From: Bacillota bacterium
GTDB taxonomy: Bacteria; Bacillota; Clostridia; Christensenellales; SZUA-584
Reading direction: 5' to 3'
Assembly: GCA_023460085.1 (NCBI GenBank)
Contig: JAEWRI010000038.1
Span: forward strand, 186,001 to 250,000
DNA length: 64,000 nt
Shown here: piece by piece, positions 41,630-50,122 of the stretch
Layout: each line of letters opens with the position of its first letter
How positions within the stretch are numbered: position 1 is the first letter of the stretch
Translations under genes and position numbers: made by a program
The notes under the pieces: generated by a model
The model's database searches: none
Seen by the model: the letters and a program-made list of their open reading frames with translations, nothing else
What the model was told of the DNA's origin: nothing

Positions 41630-41647
41630 TTAAAGCTTGAGCAGGTG

Positions 41648-41674
41648 GGAGAACCCGGCGTCGCCGGGTTCTCC
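41648..41674 (+). promoter_or_regulatory. intercistronic hairpin after the Liv-type binding protein
   Basis: GGAGAACCCGG (41648-41658) and CCGGGTTCTCC (41664-41674) form a perfect stem with a tight loop and no T run, the same arrangement as at 33611 after the other binding-protein gene. Confidence 0.7.
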
Positions 41675-41700
41675 TCCACTCTATAATGGAGGAAATGGCC

Positions 41701-42579
41701 ATGTTATTACAAATGCTGATAAACGGAATTGCGCTGGGCGCCGTGTACGCGCTAATCTCCGTTGGGTTTGCGCTCGTGTTCAACGTGCTGAAGTTCTCCA
41801 ACTTCTCACACGGCGGTGTCATGGTGCTGTGCGCATATGCCGGTTACCTGCTGGCCTCCAAGCTGCACACCAACCTGTTCCTGACGCTGCTCATCGTCGC
41901 TGCGTTCGGCGGGCTTATCGCAATGGGAATTGAGCTGATAGGCTTCCGCAAGCTCCGCAAAAAGAACCAGAATCCCGTGCTCTACTTCGTTTCTACGGTA
42001 ACCATCGGAACGCTGCTGGGCAACCTGATGACAATCTCCTTCCCGAGCAGCTTTTATACCTATCCCCGGTTCTTCGAGGTTCCTTTCTTCAAATTCCTCG
42101 GTGTCAACGTCGCTAAAACCGATGCGCTCATGCTTGCGATCTCCGTGCTGGCACTGATACTTCTGATGCTGATCATCTATCGCACCCGGCTGGGCGTGGC
42201 GATTCGCGGAATCTCCATGGACATCAATACCACGAGCCTGATGGGCGTCGATGTTAATTTCATCATTTCGGCAACATTCTTCGTCTCCGGCGCTTTCGGC
42301 GGTCTGGCCGGCGTGTTTCTGGGAGCGAATTACCTGCTTTATCCCCAGCTGGGGAATATGGTCGTCAAGGGATGGCTCGCCTCGGCACTGGGCGGCCTCG
42401 GAAGTCTCTCCGGGGCTATTATCGGGGCGTTCCTGCTCGGCATCGTTGAAACGATACTCAAGACCATCGATTTCATCGGCGCAGGGCTCTCCCCCGTCGC
42501 CATATTCATCATCGTCATTATCTTCCTGTTCATCCGGCCCCAGGGGATCCTGGGCAAGTCCGCTGATGACAAGGCGTGA
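41701..42579 (+). CDS. LivH-type ABC permease
   Basis: The 292-aa permease has about eight spans, the family start LLQMLINGIALGAVYALISVGFALVFNV and the C-terminal GLGSLSGAIIGAFLLGIVET. The ATG at 41701 has GGAGG 8 bases upstream; an in-frame ATG at 41686 has no site. Confidence 0.93.
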   Translation: MLLQMLINGIALGAVYALISVGFALVFNVLKFSNFSHGGVMVLCAYAGYLLASKLHTNLFLTLLIVAAFGGLIAMGIELIGFRKLRKKNQNPVLYFVSTVTIGTLLGNLMTISFPSSFYTYPRFFEVPFFKFLGVNVAKTDALMLAISVLALILLMLIIYRTRLGVAIRGISMDINTTSLMGVDVNFIISATFFVSGAFGGLAGVFLGANYLLYPQLGNMVVKGWLASALGGLGSLSGAIIGAFLLGIVETILKTIDFIGAGLSPVAIFIIVIIFLFIRPQGILGKSADDKA

Positions 42580-42591
42580 GGAGGTAACACT

Positions 42592-43464
42592 ATGAATTTT
42601 GTACTCAGGGTCTTCTCTACCGTATGCATCAACATGACGGGCATGCTGTCGCTGTACGTCATCACCGGTATGAGCGGGATGTTTTCCATGGGCCAGGCAT
42701 CCTTCATGGCAATAGGCGCATACGCGGCAGGCATGGTGGCGGTCAATCTGCACCTGCCCATGATCGTGGGCGTTCTGGCAGGTATCGTTGTCGGCGCGCT
42801 GTTCGCGTTTCTCGTCGGGCTGCCCGCCATCAAACTCCGGCGGGATTTCGTCGCGCTGATCACGTTCGCGTTTGGCGAAGCGATCGTCGCGCTGCTCAAC
42901 AACTTCGTGTCGGTATTTGGCGGTGCGCAGGGCCTCAGCGGCGTTCCCGGCAAAACCACGCCGCTCATCGCATTTCTCGGCCTGGTGTTCGCGATATACG
43001 TCATCTACAGCTTCCAGAAATCCAAGTTCGGCCGTCAGAGCCTTGCCGTGAAGAGCGACGAGCTGGCCGCGGCTGCGATGGGCATCAACGTCAGCAGAAT
43101 CAAGTTGATAGCCTTCACGCTGGGCGGCGCAATCTCGGCCTTTGCGGGTACGCTGTACGTGCATTTCACCACGTATGTGGAACCCAACGGTTTTGGGTGG
43201 CTCACGTCCGCAGGCTGGATTATCATGGTGTTCGTGGGCGGCATCAACAGCTTAACCGGTGCTATCTTCTCCGGCATGCTGCTGGGCGCTCTTCCGGAAA
43301 TACTGCGCTTCGCCGATGAATGGCGCATCGTGATCTACAGCGCAATCGTGCTGATTATCGTAAACTTCCGGCCTCAGGGAATCCTGGGTTCGTATGAATT
43401 CAGCATTACGCGCATTATCCGTTGGTTCAAAAAGCGACTGACGCGTCAGTCGGCAGCCCGATAG
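42592..43464 (+). CDS. LivM-type ABC permease
   Basis: The 290-aa permease has spans throughout, with GMFSMGQASFMAIGAYAAGM, LRRDFVALITFAFGEAI and WGWLTSAG-like VEPNGFGWLTSAGWIIMVFVGG, matching LivM. GAGGTAACACT precedes the ATG, 12 bases after the previous stop. Confidence 0.93.
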   Translation: MNFVLRVFSTVCINMTGMLSLYVITGMSGMFSMGQASFMAIGAYAAGMVAVNLHLPMIVGVLAGIVVGALFAFLVGLPAIKLRRDFVALITFAFGEAIVALLNNFVSVFGGAQGLSGVPGKTTPLIAFLGLVFAIYVIYSFQKSKFGRQSLAVKSDELAAAAMGINVSRIKLIAFTLGGAISAFAGTLYVHFTTYVEPNGFGWLTSAGWIIMVFVGGINSLTGAIFSGMLLGALPEILRFADEWRIVIYSAIVLIIVNFRPQGILGSYEFSITRIIRWFKKRLTRQSAAR

Positions 43465-43474
43465 GAGGATGGAT

Positions 43475-44236
43475 ATGCTATTAGAAGTCAACGAACTGTA
43501 TAAAAGCTTTGGCGGTGTCAAGGCCATACAGAACGTATCAATCAGTCTGAAGGAACACCAGATAGTCAGCATCATCGGGCCTAACGGCGCGGGCAAAACA
43601 ACGCTGTTCAACCTGATCTCCGGCGTGTGCAAGCCCGACAAAGGAAGCATCATATTCAACTCGGAGGATATCACCGGCAAGCCGCTCAACGTCATTACGC
43701 ACAAGGGCATTGCCCGTACCTTCCAGAATATCCGCCTCTTTAAGGGCATGACAGTGCTTGAGAACGTGTTGATTTCGTGCGATACCACGGCGAAGTACGG
43801 CATTGTCTCGTCGCTGCTGAATCTGCCGAAACGCCACCGGGTGGACAAAGTGAACAAGGAAGCCTGCATGCACTACCTGGAAACCGTGGGCATACAGGAC
43901 TATTGCGACGACAGACCGGAAAATCTGCCGTACGGCATACAGCGCAAGCTGGAGCTGGCGCGCGCGCTGGCCACCAAGCCGAAGCTGCTGATGCTGGATG
44001 AACCGGCCGCGGGCCTTAACCCCAGCGAAGTGCTGGGCTTTGTGGAACTGCTGGCCCGGCTGCACAAGGAAAACGACTTTACCACACTCATCATTGAACA
44101 CCGCATGACGGTGGTCAACGAACTTTCGGAATGGATATACGTATTGAATTTCGGCCAGAAGCTGGCCGAAGGAACGCCCAAAGATATTCACAGCAATCCG
44201 GAAGTTATCAAGGCTTATATCGGAGAGGAGGAATAA
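43475..44236 (+). CDS. LivG-type ABC ATPase
   Basis: The 253-aa ATPase has Walker A GPNGAGKTT, the family block ARTFQNIRLFKGMTVLENVLI, signature LPYGIQRKLELARAL (LSYG-like, as is normal for LivG), and Walker B LLMLDEPAAGLNPSE. The ATG at 43475 is chosen over 43469 on spacing to AGGAGG. Confidence 0.94.
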   Translation: MLLEVNELYKSFGGVKAIQNVSISLKEHQIVSIIGPNGAGKTTLFNLISGVCKPDKGSIIFNSEDITGKPLNVITHKGIARTFQNIRLFKGMTVLENVLISCDTTAKYGIVSSLLNLPKRHRVDKVNKEACMHYLETVGIQDYCDDRPENLPYGIQRKLELARALATKPKLLMLDEPAAGLNPSEVLGFVELLARLHKENDFTTLIIEHRMTVVNELSEWIYVLNFGQKLAEGTPKDIHSNPEVIKAYIGEEE

Positions 44237-44239
44237 ACG

Positions 44240-44956
44240 ATGCTGGAAGTCAAAAATGTATCCGTATCCTATGGCCACGTGTCGGCGCTCACCGATGTAT
44301 CCTTTAATGTTCCGTGGGGACAGATCATCAGCATCATCGGCTCCAACGGCGCAGGGAAAACCACGCTGCTGAACGCCATTTCCGGCGCGGTGAAGAAGCA
44401 GGCCGGTACCATTGCGCTGGACGGCACGCCGCTGGAGGAATCGCCGCACAAGGTCGTGAAGCGCGGCGTGGTGCAGGTGCCGGAGGGCCGCAAAATCTTC
44501 GCGGGGCTGACCGTGGCCGAGAATCTCACGATCGGCGGTTATCTCATCGGCATGGCGCAGGCAAACAAACGCGCGAAGGAGATGTATGAGCGGTTCCCGA
44601 TACTGGCGGAAAGAAGGACTCAGCTGGCAGGCACGCTGTCAGGCGGCGAACAGCAGATGCTGGCCATCGCGCGCGGACTGATGGCGCATCCCAAGATCAT
44701 ACTGCTGGATGAACCGTCGCTGGGCCTCGCGCCGCTCGTTATCAAAGTGGTGTTCGACCTCGTCGAAGAGATCAAGAAGATGGGCATCACCGTGCTGCTG
44801 GTGGAGCAGAACGCGAGCAAGGCGCTCTCCATCTGCGACTACGCCTACGTGCTGGAGAACGGCAAAATTGTGCTGTCGGGCGAGAAGGAAAAGCTGCTGC
44901 ACAGCGATGCCATCAAGAAGGCCTACCTCGGGGAAAAGGAAGAGAAGGCCGTATAA
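44240..44956 (+). CDS. LivF-type ABC ATPase
   Basis: The 238-aa ATPase has Walker A GSNGAGKTT, Q-loop in RGVVQVPEGRKIF, signature LSGGEQQMLAIARGLMAHP, Walker B ILLDEPSLGLAP, and the LivF-typical NASKALSICDYAYVLENGKIVLSG near the end. It lies 3 bases after livG with an AGAGGAGG site. Confidence 0.95.
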   Translation: MLEVKNVSVSYGHVSALTDVSFNVPWGQIISIIGSNGAGKTTLLNAISGAVKKQAGTIALDGTPLEESPHKVVKRGVVQVPEGRKIFAGLTVAENLTIGGYLIGMAQANKRAKEMYERFPILAERRTQLAGTLSGGEQQMLAIARGLMAHPKIILLDEPSLGLAPLVIKVVFDLVEEIKKMGITVLLVEQNASKALSICDYAYVLENGKIVLSGEKEKLLHSDAIKKAYLGEKEEKAV

Positions 44957-45036
44957 AGAGGACATAAGGTCATTACAACGTACAAAACAGCTTGTTGTCA
45001 GCAAGGCTTGTTTGAATATGCCTAAGGAGTGCTTAT

Positions 45037-45921
45037 ATGAAAAAACTGCATGGAATTACTGTGGCGATGACGACGCCGTTCGACGGCAGCGACAACGTCA
45101 ACTACAAATCGATACGGGAGCATGTCAATTTCCTGATCGATCGCGGTGTGGATTGTCTCTACCCCTGCGGAACGACGGGTGAGATGCATCTGATGAGCGT
45201 AGACGAGCGCAAAAAAATAGCGGAAACCGTGGTAAACGAAGCTGCGGGACGCGTAACGGTGTTCATCCACGCCGGTGCGATGGCTTACCGGGACACCGTC
45301 GAAATTTCGAAGCATGCCGCCGCTATCGGCGCGGACGGTGTGGGCGTGGTAACCCCCTGCTTCTTCTCGGTAAACGAGCGCGAAATGGCGGAGTATTATG
45401 TCTCCGTAGCGCGTGCGCTGCCGCAGGACTTCCCCGTATACCTCTACAACATCCCGCAGTGCGCGGCCAACGATTTGACCGCCGAGGTTGCCGCCAAGAT
45501 CGCGGCGGAAGCGCCCAACGTGGTAGGCATCAAATACAGCTACCTCGATATGGTACGGACGCGCCAGTATCTGAAAATCCGCGGCGGCGACTTCTCTGTG
45601 CTGCACGGTGCGGACAAGTTTCTCATCTCACTGCTGCCGCTGGGCATCGATGGCACGGTCTCGGGCGTATCCTCCGTGTACCCGGAGGGCTTCGTGGCCG
45701 CGCTGAAGGCGTACCGCGAAGGCAACCTGGCGCTGGCGCAACAGGAAATCGAGAAGGCCGCACAGGTGTGCGACATACTGCAGAATGGCCGCAACATGGC
45801 ATACTTCAAGGCGGCGATGACCATGCGCGGTCTGGACGGCGGCCACATGCGCCGTCCGCTGCTCGATCTTATGCCAGCGGAGGAAGAAAAACTGAGAAAG
45901 GAACTGCAGGGATACTTCTAG
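45037..45921 (+). CDS. DapA/NanA-family aldolase or hydrolyase
   Basis: The 294-aa TIM-barrel lyase has GTTGE (residues 45-49), Tyr137 in the LYNIP motif and the Schiff-base lysine K166 in VGIKYS, so class I chemistry on a 2-keto acid is intact. The family holds dihydrodipicolinate synthase, N-acetylneuraminate lyase and 2-keto-3-deoxy-sugar-acid aldolases or dehydratases. Context (dehydrogenase, isomerase, YhcH, DhaKL) favours the last group. AAGGAG precedes the ATG. Confidence 0.9.
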   Translation: MKKLHGITVAMTTPFDGSDNVNYKSIREHVNFLIDRGVDCLYPCGTTGEMHLMSVDERKKIAETVVNEAAGRVTVFIHAGAMAYRDTVEISKHAAAIGADGVGVVTPCFFSVNEREMAEYYVSVARALPQDFPVYLYNIPQCAANDLTAEVAAKIAAEAPNVVGIKYSYLDMVRTRQYLKIRGGDFSVLHGADKFLISLLPLGIDGTVSGVSSVYPEGFVAALKAYREGNLALAQQEIEKAAQVCDILQNGRNMAYFKAAMTMRGLDGGHMRRPLLDLMPAEEEKLRKELQGYF

Positions 45922-45943
45922 TATCCCGTTGGAGGTAACAGAC

Positions 45944-46912
45944 ATGGGAAAGAAAGTCAGGGTAGGCGTTATCGGCACCGGAGCGATTGCGGACATCGCG
46001 CATTTCCCCTCGCTCAAGGCCAACCGCGACGTCGAGCTGGTCTCGGTGATCAGCGGCAACATGGAGCTCGCCAACGAAGCGGTGAGACGGTACGGCATCG
46101 GGCACGCCGTGGAAACGCTCGACGAGATGCTCAAACTCGGTGTGGACTGCGTGTTTCTGCTCACGCCCAAGACCATCCGCAAGCAGTACCTCATCCCGCT
46201 GATGGAAGCCAAGATGGACATCTTCTGCGAGAAGCCGCTGTCCATGACGCTCTCCGACTGCGAGATGCTCGCGGACATGTCCGCCAAGGCGGGCAGCATA
46301 CTGATGGTGGGCTTCAACCGCCGCTTTGGTACGGTGTACCGCAAGGCGAAGGAAGTGTTCAAGGATTCGCCGCCGGAATTCGTCTACGCGGAGAAGAACC
46401 GCGAGTTCATCGAGTACCGCGGCACAATGGAAAACGCCATTCACATGATAGATCTGCTGCGCTATATGTGCGGCGAATGCACCAGCGTCACGGCGCACGC
46501 GCGCTACAACGACAACCCGTTCTACGAGCATCTCTGCACGGCGCAGCTGACGTTTGATTCCGGGGCGGTGGGCCTGCTGGGCGCCAGCCGCAGCGCGGGC
46601 CAGTGGGTGGAGCGCATGGAGCTCTACGGCGGCGGCATCAGCGTATTCGCCGAAACGCCCGATACCATCCGTATCATCGACAAGGAAAAGGAAATTGTGC
46701 AGAACATGACGCCGCTGGCCCAAGGGTGGGCTCGCGTAGAGGATAAGCTGGGCTTCCGTCCCTGCGTGGATCATTTCATACACTGCGTGCAGACGCGCGA
46801 GAAGCCGCTTACCAACGCGGAGGACGCCTTCAAGACGCACAAGCTGCTCAATGATATCCTCGTCAGCGCGGGGCTGCCGGACATGACATCGGATTGGAAG
46901 GACCAGAAATGA
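45944..46912 (+). CDS. Gfo/Idh/MocA-family dehydrogenase
   Basis: The 322-aa NAD(P)-dependent sugar-type dehydrogenase has GTGAIADIAHFPSL at the start, CEKPLSMTLSDCE as Lys signature, and MENAIHMIDLLRYMCGE with the catalytic His/Asp pair. It is shorter than the one at 30975 and lacks its cysteine insert. The ATG at 45944 follows GGAGGTAACAGAC, and the stop overlaps the next ATG (ATGA). Confidence 0.9.
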   Translation: MGKKVRVGVIGTGAIADIAHFPSLKANRDVELVSVISGNMELANEAVRRYGIGHAVETLDEMLKLGVDCVFLLTPKTIRKQYLIPLMEAKMDIFCEKPLSMTLSDCEMLADMSAKAGSILMVGFNRRFGTVYRKAKEVFKDSPPEFVYAEKNREFIEYRGTMENAIHMIDLLRYMCGECTSVTAHARYNDNPFYEHLCTAQLTFDSGAVGLLGASRSAGQWVERMELYGGGISVFAETPDTIRIIDKEKEIVQNMTPLAQGWARVEDKLGFRPCVDHFIHCVQTREKPLTNAEDAFKTHKLLNDILVSAGLPDMTSDWKDQK

Positions 46913-47793
46913 AGATTGCAGGACATACAATGGGCACGCCTGAATTGGCGTTGCCCGAGGCGGTCTCGCTCTTTGCCGATATGGGTCTGGATGGCATCGA
47001 GATCGTCGTACAGGATGAATACGGCTGCGGGTTTGCCAACGAGGAAAGCGATGCGCGCGTCGAGGAAATCGGCGCGCTGGTGCGCGGCAAGGGCCTCGAA
47101 GTCAGCTGCCTTACGCCCTACTATTTTGAGTATAACAACCCCGATAAGACCGAGCGGGACAGGGACAACGAAGGCTTGAAGCACGTCATACACATGGCTT
47201 CGCTGCTGGACTGCAAGTTCATCCGCATCTACGGCGGACGCTTCGGCGACGATGAAGTGGACGAGGGCAACGTGAAGCTGGCAACGCTGGCGGACTCGAT
47301 GCGCATGCTGGGTGACATCGCGGGAAAGCACGGCATCACGCTGGTGCTGGAGAACCACTTCCACACCATGACGACGACCGCCGCCATTACGGCGCGCATC
47401 ATGAAGGCAATCAACCACCCGTATGTAGGCATACTCTACGACCAGGCCAACCTCGCGTTCCTCCATGCCGAGGAATGTCAGGAGGCCATTGCGCTGCAGA
47501 AGGACTACATCCGCTACGTACACGCCAAGGATATGGTATACCGCCCCGGCAATAAGACGTTCAAATCGGCGGAGGTCTCTCACATCAACGAGGAGGACCG
47601 CATCGTGTTCTCGCGCGTCATCGGGCAGGGCATCATCCCTTGGCCGGAGATCATCCGCGAGCTTCGGGGTTTCTACGACGGCTGGCTCTCCATGGAGTAC
47701 GAGCGCCGCTGGACGACCAAGGATCTTCCCCCGGCGGACATCGGCATGCGGGAAGGCGCAAAGGTTCTGCGCGGCCTGCTGGAGCAAGCATGA
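46909..47793 (+). CDS. sugar phosphate isomerase/epimerase (xylose isomerase-like TIM barrel)
   Basis: The 294-aa enzyme has DGIEIVVQDEYG, LVLENHFHTMTT with metal ligand Glu, GILYDQANLAF with Asp, YVHAKDM with His, and a late Glu in WLSMEYERRW: the four usual AP-endonuclease-2-type metal ligands. Likely reactions are ketose epimerisation or aldose-ketose isomerisation. It overlaps both neighbours by four bases, so stoichiometry with the dehydrogenase is coupled. Confidence 0.9.
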   Translation: MKIAGHTMGTPELALPEAVSLFADMGLDGIEIVVQDEYGCGFANEESDARVEEIGALVRGKGLEVSCLTPYYFEYNNPDKTERDRDNEGLKHVIHMASLLDCKFIRIYGGRFGDDEVDEGNVKLATLADSMRMLGDIAGKHGITLVLENHFHTMTTTAAITARIMKAINHPYVGILYDQANLAFLHAEECQEAIALQKDYIRYVHAKDMVYRPGNKTFKSAEVSHINEEDRIVFSRVIGQGIIPWPEIIRELRGFYDGWLSMEYERRWTTKDLPPADIGMREGAKVLRGLLEQA

Positions 47794-48233
47794 TTATCGA
47801 CAAAACGGCGCAGTTGGAGCGCTACGCCCCCCTCGACGAACGACTGCAGATGGTTGCGCAGGCGCTGAAGACACTGCCCAAGGACATCCCCGACGGCCGC
47901 TATCCCCTCAGCGACGACGTAACGATGCTCATTCAGGTGCGCACGACGGCGAAGCTCGAAAGCGGGCTGTTCGAGACGCACGAGCGCTTCATCGACGTGC
48001 AGGTGATACTGGAGGGCGAGGAAGTCCTGTCCTTCGCGGAGCTGAACGATTTAGCGGTGAGCCAGCCCTATGACACGGACAAGGACATCGCCTTTTATTC
48101 CGGGCAGGGTGATCTGGCGGTCATCCGGGCGGGCATGTTCTATCTGATGTACCCGGGCGAAGCGCACAAATGCTGCTGCCACCATGCGGAAGGATTGCCG
48201 CTGAAAAAAGCGGTATTTAAAATCAGGGCCTAA
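47790..48233 (+). CDS. YhcH/YjgK/YiaL (EbgC-like) family protein
   Basis: This 147-aa cupin-like DUF386 protein contains ETHERFIDVQVILEGEE, FYSGQGDLAVIRAGMFYLMYPGEAHKCCCH and KKAVFKI, the three family blocks with conserved H and E residues. Relatives sit in sialic acid and sugar-acid operons and act as anomerase-like helpers. It overlaps the previous gene by ATGA. Confidence 0.9.
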   Translation: MIIDKTAQLERYAPLDERLQMVAQALKTLPKDIPDGRYPLSDDVTMLIQVRTTAKLESGLFETHERFIDVQVILEGEEVLSFAELNDLAVSQPYDTDKDIAFYSGQGDLAVIRAGMFYLMYPGEAHKCCCHHAEGLPLKKAVFKIRA

Positions 48234-48261
48234 AGCGGCCTCCACAGAAAAGGAGCGGACT

Positions 48262-49269
48262 ATGAAGAAATTTCTCAACAAGCCCGAAGGCTTCATCGAC
48301 GAAATGCTTCAGGGACTTTACGCCGCGCATCCGGACCAGCTGACGTACGCGGATAACCTTCGCAGCTTGGTGACGGCGAAAAAGAAGGAAGGAAAAGTGG
48401 GCATCGCCACGGGAGGCGGCAGCGGGCATTTGCCGCTGTTCCTCGGCTACGTGGGCGAAGGCATGCTGGACGGCTGCTCCGTGGGCGACGTGTTTCAGTC
48501 CCCCACCGCGGAAAATATGCTGGCGGTCACCAAGGCCATCGACTCCGGCGCAGGCGTGCTGTACATCTACGGCAACTACAACGGCGACATCTTCAACTTC
48601 GACATGGCGACGGAGATGGCAGCCATGGAAGAGGACATCCGCGTGGAATCGGTGGTCGCGGGCGAGGACGTCGCTTCCGCCGCACCGGCTTCGCCGGGCG
48701 AAGCCAACAAGCGGCGCGGCGTGGCGGGCATCTTCTTCCTCTACAAGTGCGCCGGGGCCGCCGCGGCGGAGCTGCTGCCGCTGGACGAGGTGAAGCGCGT
48801 GGCCGAGAAGGCCGCCGCAATCGTGCGCACCATGGGCGTCGCGCTGACGCCCTGCACCGTGCCGCGCGTCGGCAGGCCGAGCTTCACCATCGGCGACGAC
48901 GAGATGGAAATTGGCATGGGCATCCACGGCGAGGCGGGCATACGCCGCGGCCCGCTGCAGAGCGCGGACGAAATTGTAGACGAAATCATGCCGAAGATAC
49001 TGGCGGATCTGCCCTACAAGCGCGGCGACGAAGTGGCGGTGCTCATCAACGGGCTGGGCGCGACGCCGCTGGAAGAGCAGTACGTCATCACCCGCCGGGT
49101 GCTGGAGATACTGGCTGCAGAGGGCATCGGTGTGTGCAAGACCTATGTGGGCGAATACGCCACGTCGCTGGAGATGGCGGGCATGTCCGTATCGCTGCTG
49201 CGCGTGGACGACGAGCTGAAGCGCTTCGTGCTGGCCCCGGCCAACACGCCCTTCTTCAAGCAGTTTTAG
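48262..49269 (+). CDS. dhaK: DhaK-type dihydroxyacetone/triose kinase, substrate-binding subunit
   Basis: The 335-aa protein has ATGGGSGHLP (49-58) and the substrate-linking His222 in GIHGEAGI, to which dihydroxyacetone or related ketoses bind covalently. AAAGGAG precedes the ATG. Together with DhaL it forms the kinase. No DhaM phosphotransfer protein lies nearby, so it is either ATP dependent, as in ketotetrose kinases, or fed by a distant DhaM. The cluster suggests a C4 or C3 ketose as end product. Confidence 0.93.
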   Translation: MKKFLNKPEGFIDEMLQGLYAAHPDQLTYADNLRSLVTAKKKEGKVGIATGGGSGHLPLFLGYVGEGMLDGCSVGDVFQSPTAENMLAVTKAIDSGAGVLYIYGNYNGDIFNFDMATEMAAMEEDIRVESVVAGEDVASAAPASPGEANKRRGVAGIFFLYKCAGAAAAELLPLDEVKRVAEKAAAIVRTMGVALTPCTVPRVGRPSFTIGDDEMEIGMGIHGEAGIRRGPLQSADEIVDEIMPKILADLPYKRGDEVAVLINGLGATPLEEQYVITRRVLEILAAEGIGVCKTYVGEYATSLEMAGMSVSLLRVDDELKRFVLAPANTPFFKQF

Positions 49270-49278
49270 GAGGCCGGC

Positions 49279-49896
49279 ATGAACATTGAAGAAATCAAAC
49301 GGCTGTTTGCCGCGTGGGCGCGGGTAATGCGGGAGAACCGTGACCGCCTCATCGACATGGACAGCGTGGCGGGCGACGGAGACCTCGGCCTCACCATGAC
49401 CGACGGCTTTGCCGCCGCCAGCGGCACGGTTTCTGCCAGCGCTGAAACCGACCTCGGCAAGCTCGTCTATCAGGTGGGCAAGGCCTTTGGCAGCGCCGCT
49501 CCCTCCTCGCTGGGCACGTTGTTCGCCTCGGGCTTTATGAGCGCCGGGATGGCGCTGAAGGGCAAGACGGAGCTGGACGCCGCGGGCGTTGCCGCCTTCG
49601 TGCGGGCGTTCGCGGACGGCATCGTCAAACTGGGCAAAGCAAAGGAAGGCGAGAAAACCGTGCTGGACGCGCTGTACCCCGCCGCGAGGGCGCTCGAAGA
49701 AGCGGCTGCCGCGGGCAAGGGCGTGAAGGAGGCGCTGGCCTCCGGCGCGCAGGCGGCACAGCAGGGCTTTGAGGCCACGGCGGGCATGGTGGCGGCGCAC
49801 GGCAGGATTGCCACGCGCGGTGAAAAATCAGTCGGCATACTGGACCCCGGCTCGGCGGTGGTCGCGCTGATGATGCAGACCTTCGCCTCGCTGTAA
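49279..49896 (+). CDS. dhaL: DhaL-type kinase, nucleotide-binding subunit
   Basis: The 205-aa all-helical protein has VAGDGDLGLTM (30-40), equivalent to the GDGDHG metal-binding motif of DhaL; the Asp residues that hold Mg-ATP/ADP remain but the His is Leu. SLGTLFASGF and TVLDALYPAA follow as in the family. It lies 9 bases after dhaK and closes the operon. Confidence 0.92.
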   Translation: MNIEEIKRLFAAWARVMRENRDRLIDMDSVAGDGDLGLTMTDGFAAASGTVSASAETDLGKLVYQVGKAFGSAAPSSLGTLFASGFMSAGMALKGKTELDAAGVAAFVRAFADGIVKLGKAKEGEKTVLDALYPAARALEEAAAAGKGVKEALASGAQAAQQGFEATAGMVAAHGRIATRGEKSVGILDPGSAVVALMMQTFASL

Positions 49897-49971
49897 CGCG
49901 GCCCAGGAATGAAACACCACCGTACATCATAGGATTGACATATCGCGACGAGATGGGGAGAACGGGGGCAA

Positions 49972-50011
49972 GGCGGGGAAAGCAAAGCTTTCCCCGTTTG
50001 CTTTCCCCGCC
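49972..50011 (+). terminator. nested alternative hairpins at the end of the dha operon
   Basis: GGCGGGGAAAGCAAA (49972-49986) can pair with TTTGCTTTCCCCGCC (49997-50011). Alternatively CGGGGAAAGC (49974-49983) pairs with GCTTTCCCCG (49987-49996). Both are perfect and mutually exclusive. There is no T run, so it may act as a Rho-type or mRNA-stability end. Confidence 0.5.
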
Positions 50012-50084
50012 AGCACGCAAATGCCGCTAAGCCCCGTCATTGCACCCCTGTCCCCCACCGCGCCATGCAATTCCCCAAGGAATA

Positions 50085-50093
50085 TGGTATAAT
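50085..50093 (+). promoter_or_regulatory. extended -10 promoter of the GNAT gene
   Basis: TGG precedes TATAAT (50088-50093), 29 bases ahead of the ATG. The -35 is poor. Confidence 0.6.
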
Positions 50094-50122
50094 GATGCCC
50101 ACCACACAGAAGGAACAAGGGA

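Noticed and set aside
41806..43164. 452-codon open frame opposite the Liv permease genes
   Set aside because: Composition (D, H, Q and R rich) is that of an antisense shadow; both permeases are clear on the plus strand.
48223..49800. 525-codon open frame opposite dhaK and dhaL
   Set aside because: Histidine- and arginine-rich shadow of the two plus-strand kinase genes, whose motifs are intact.
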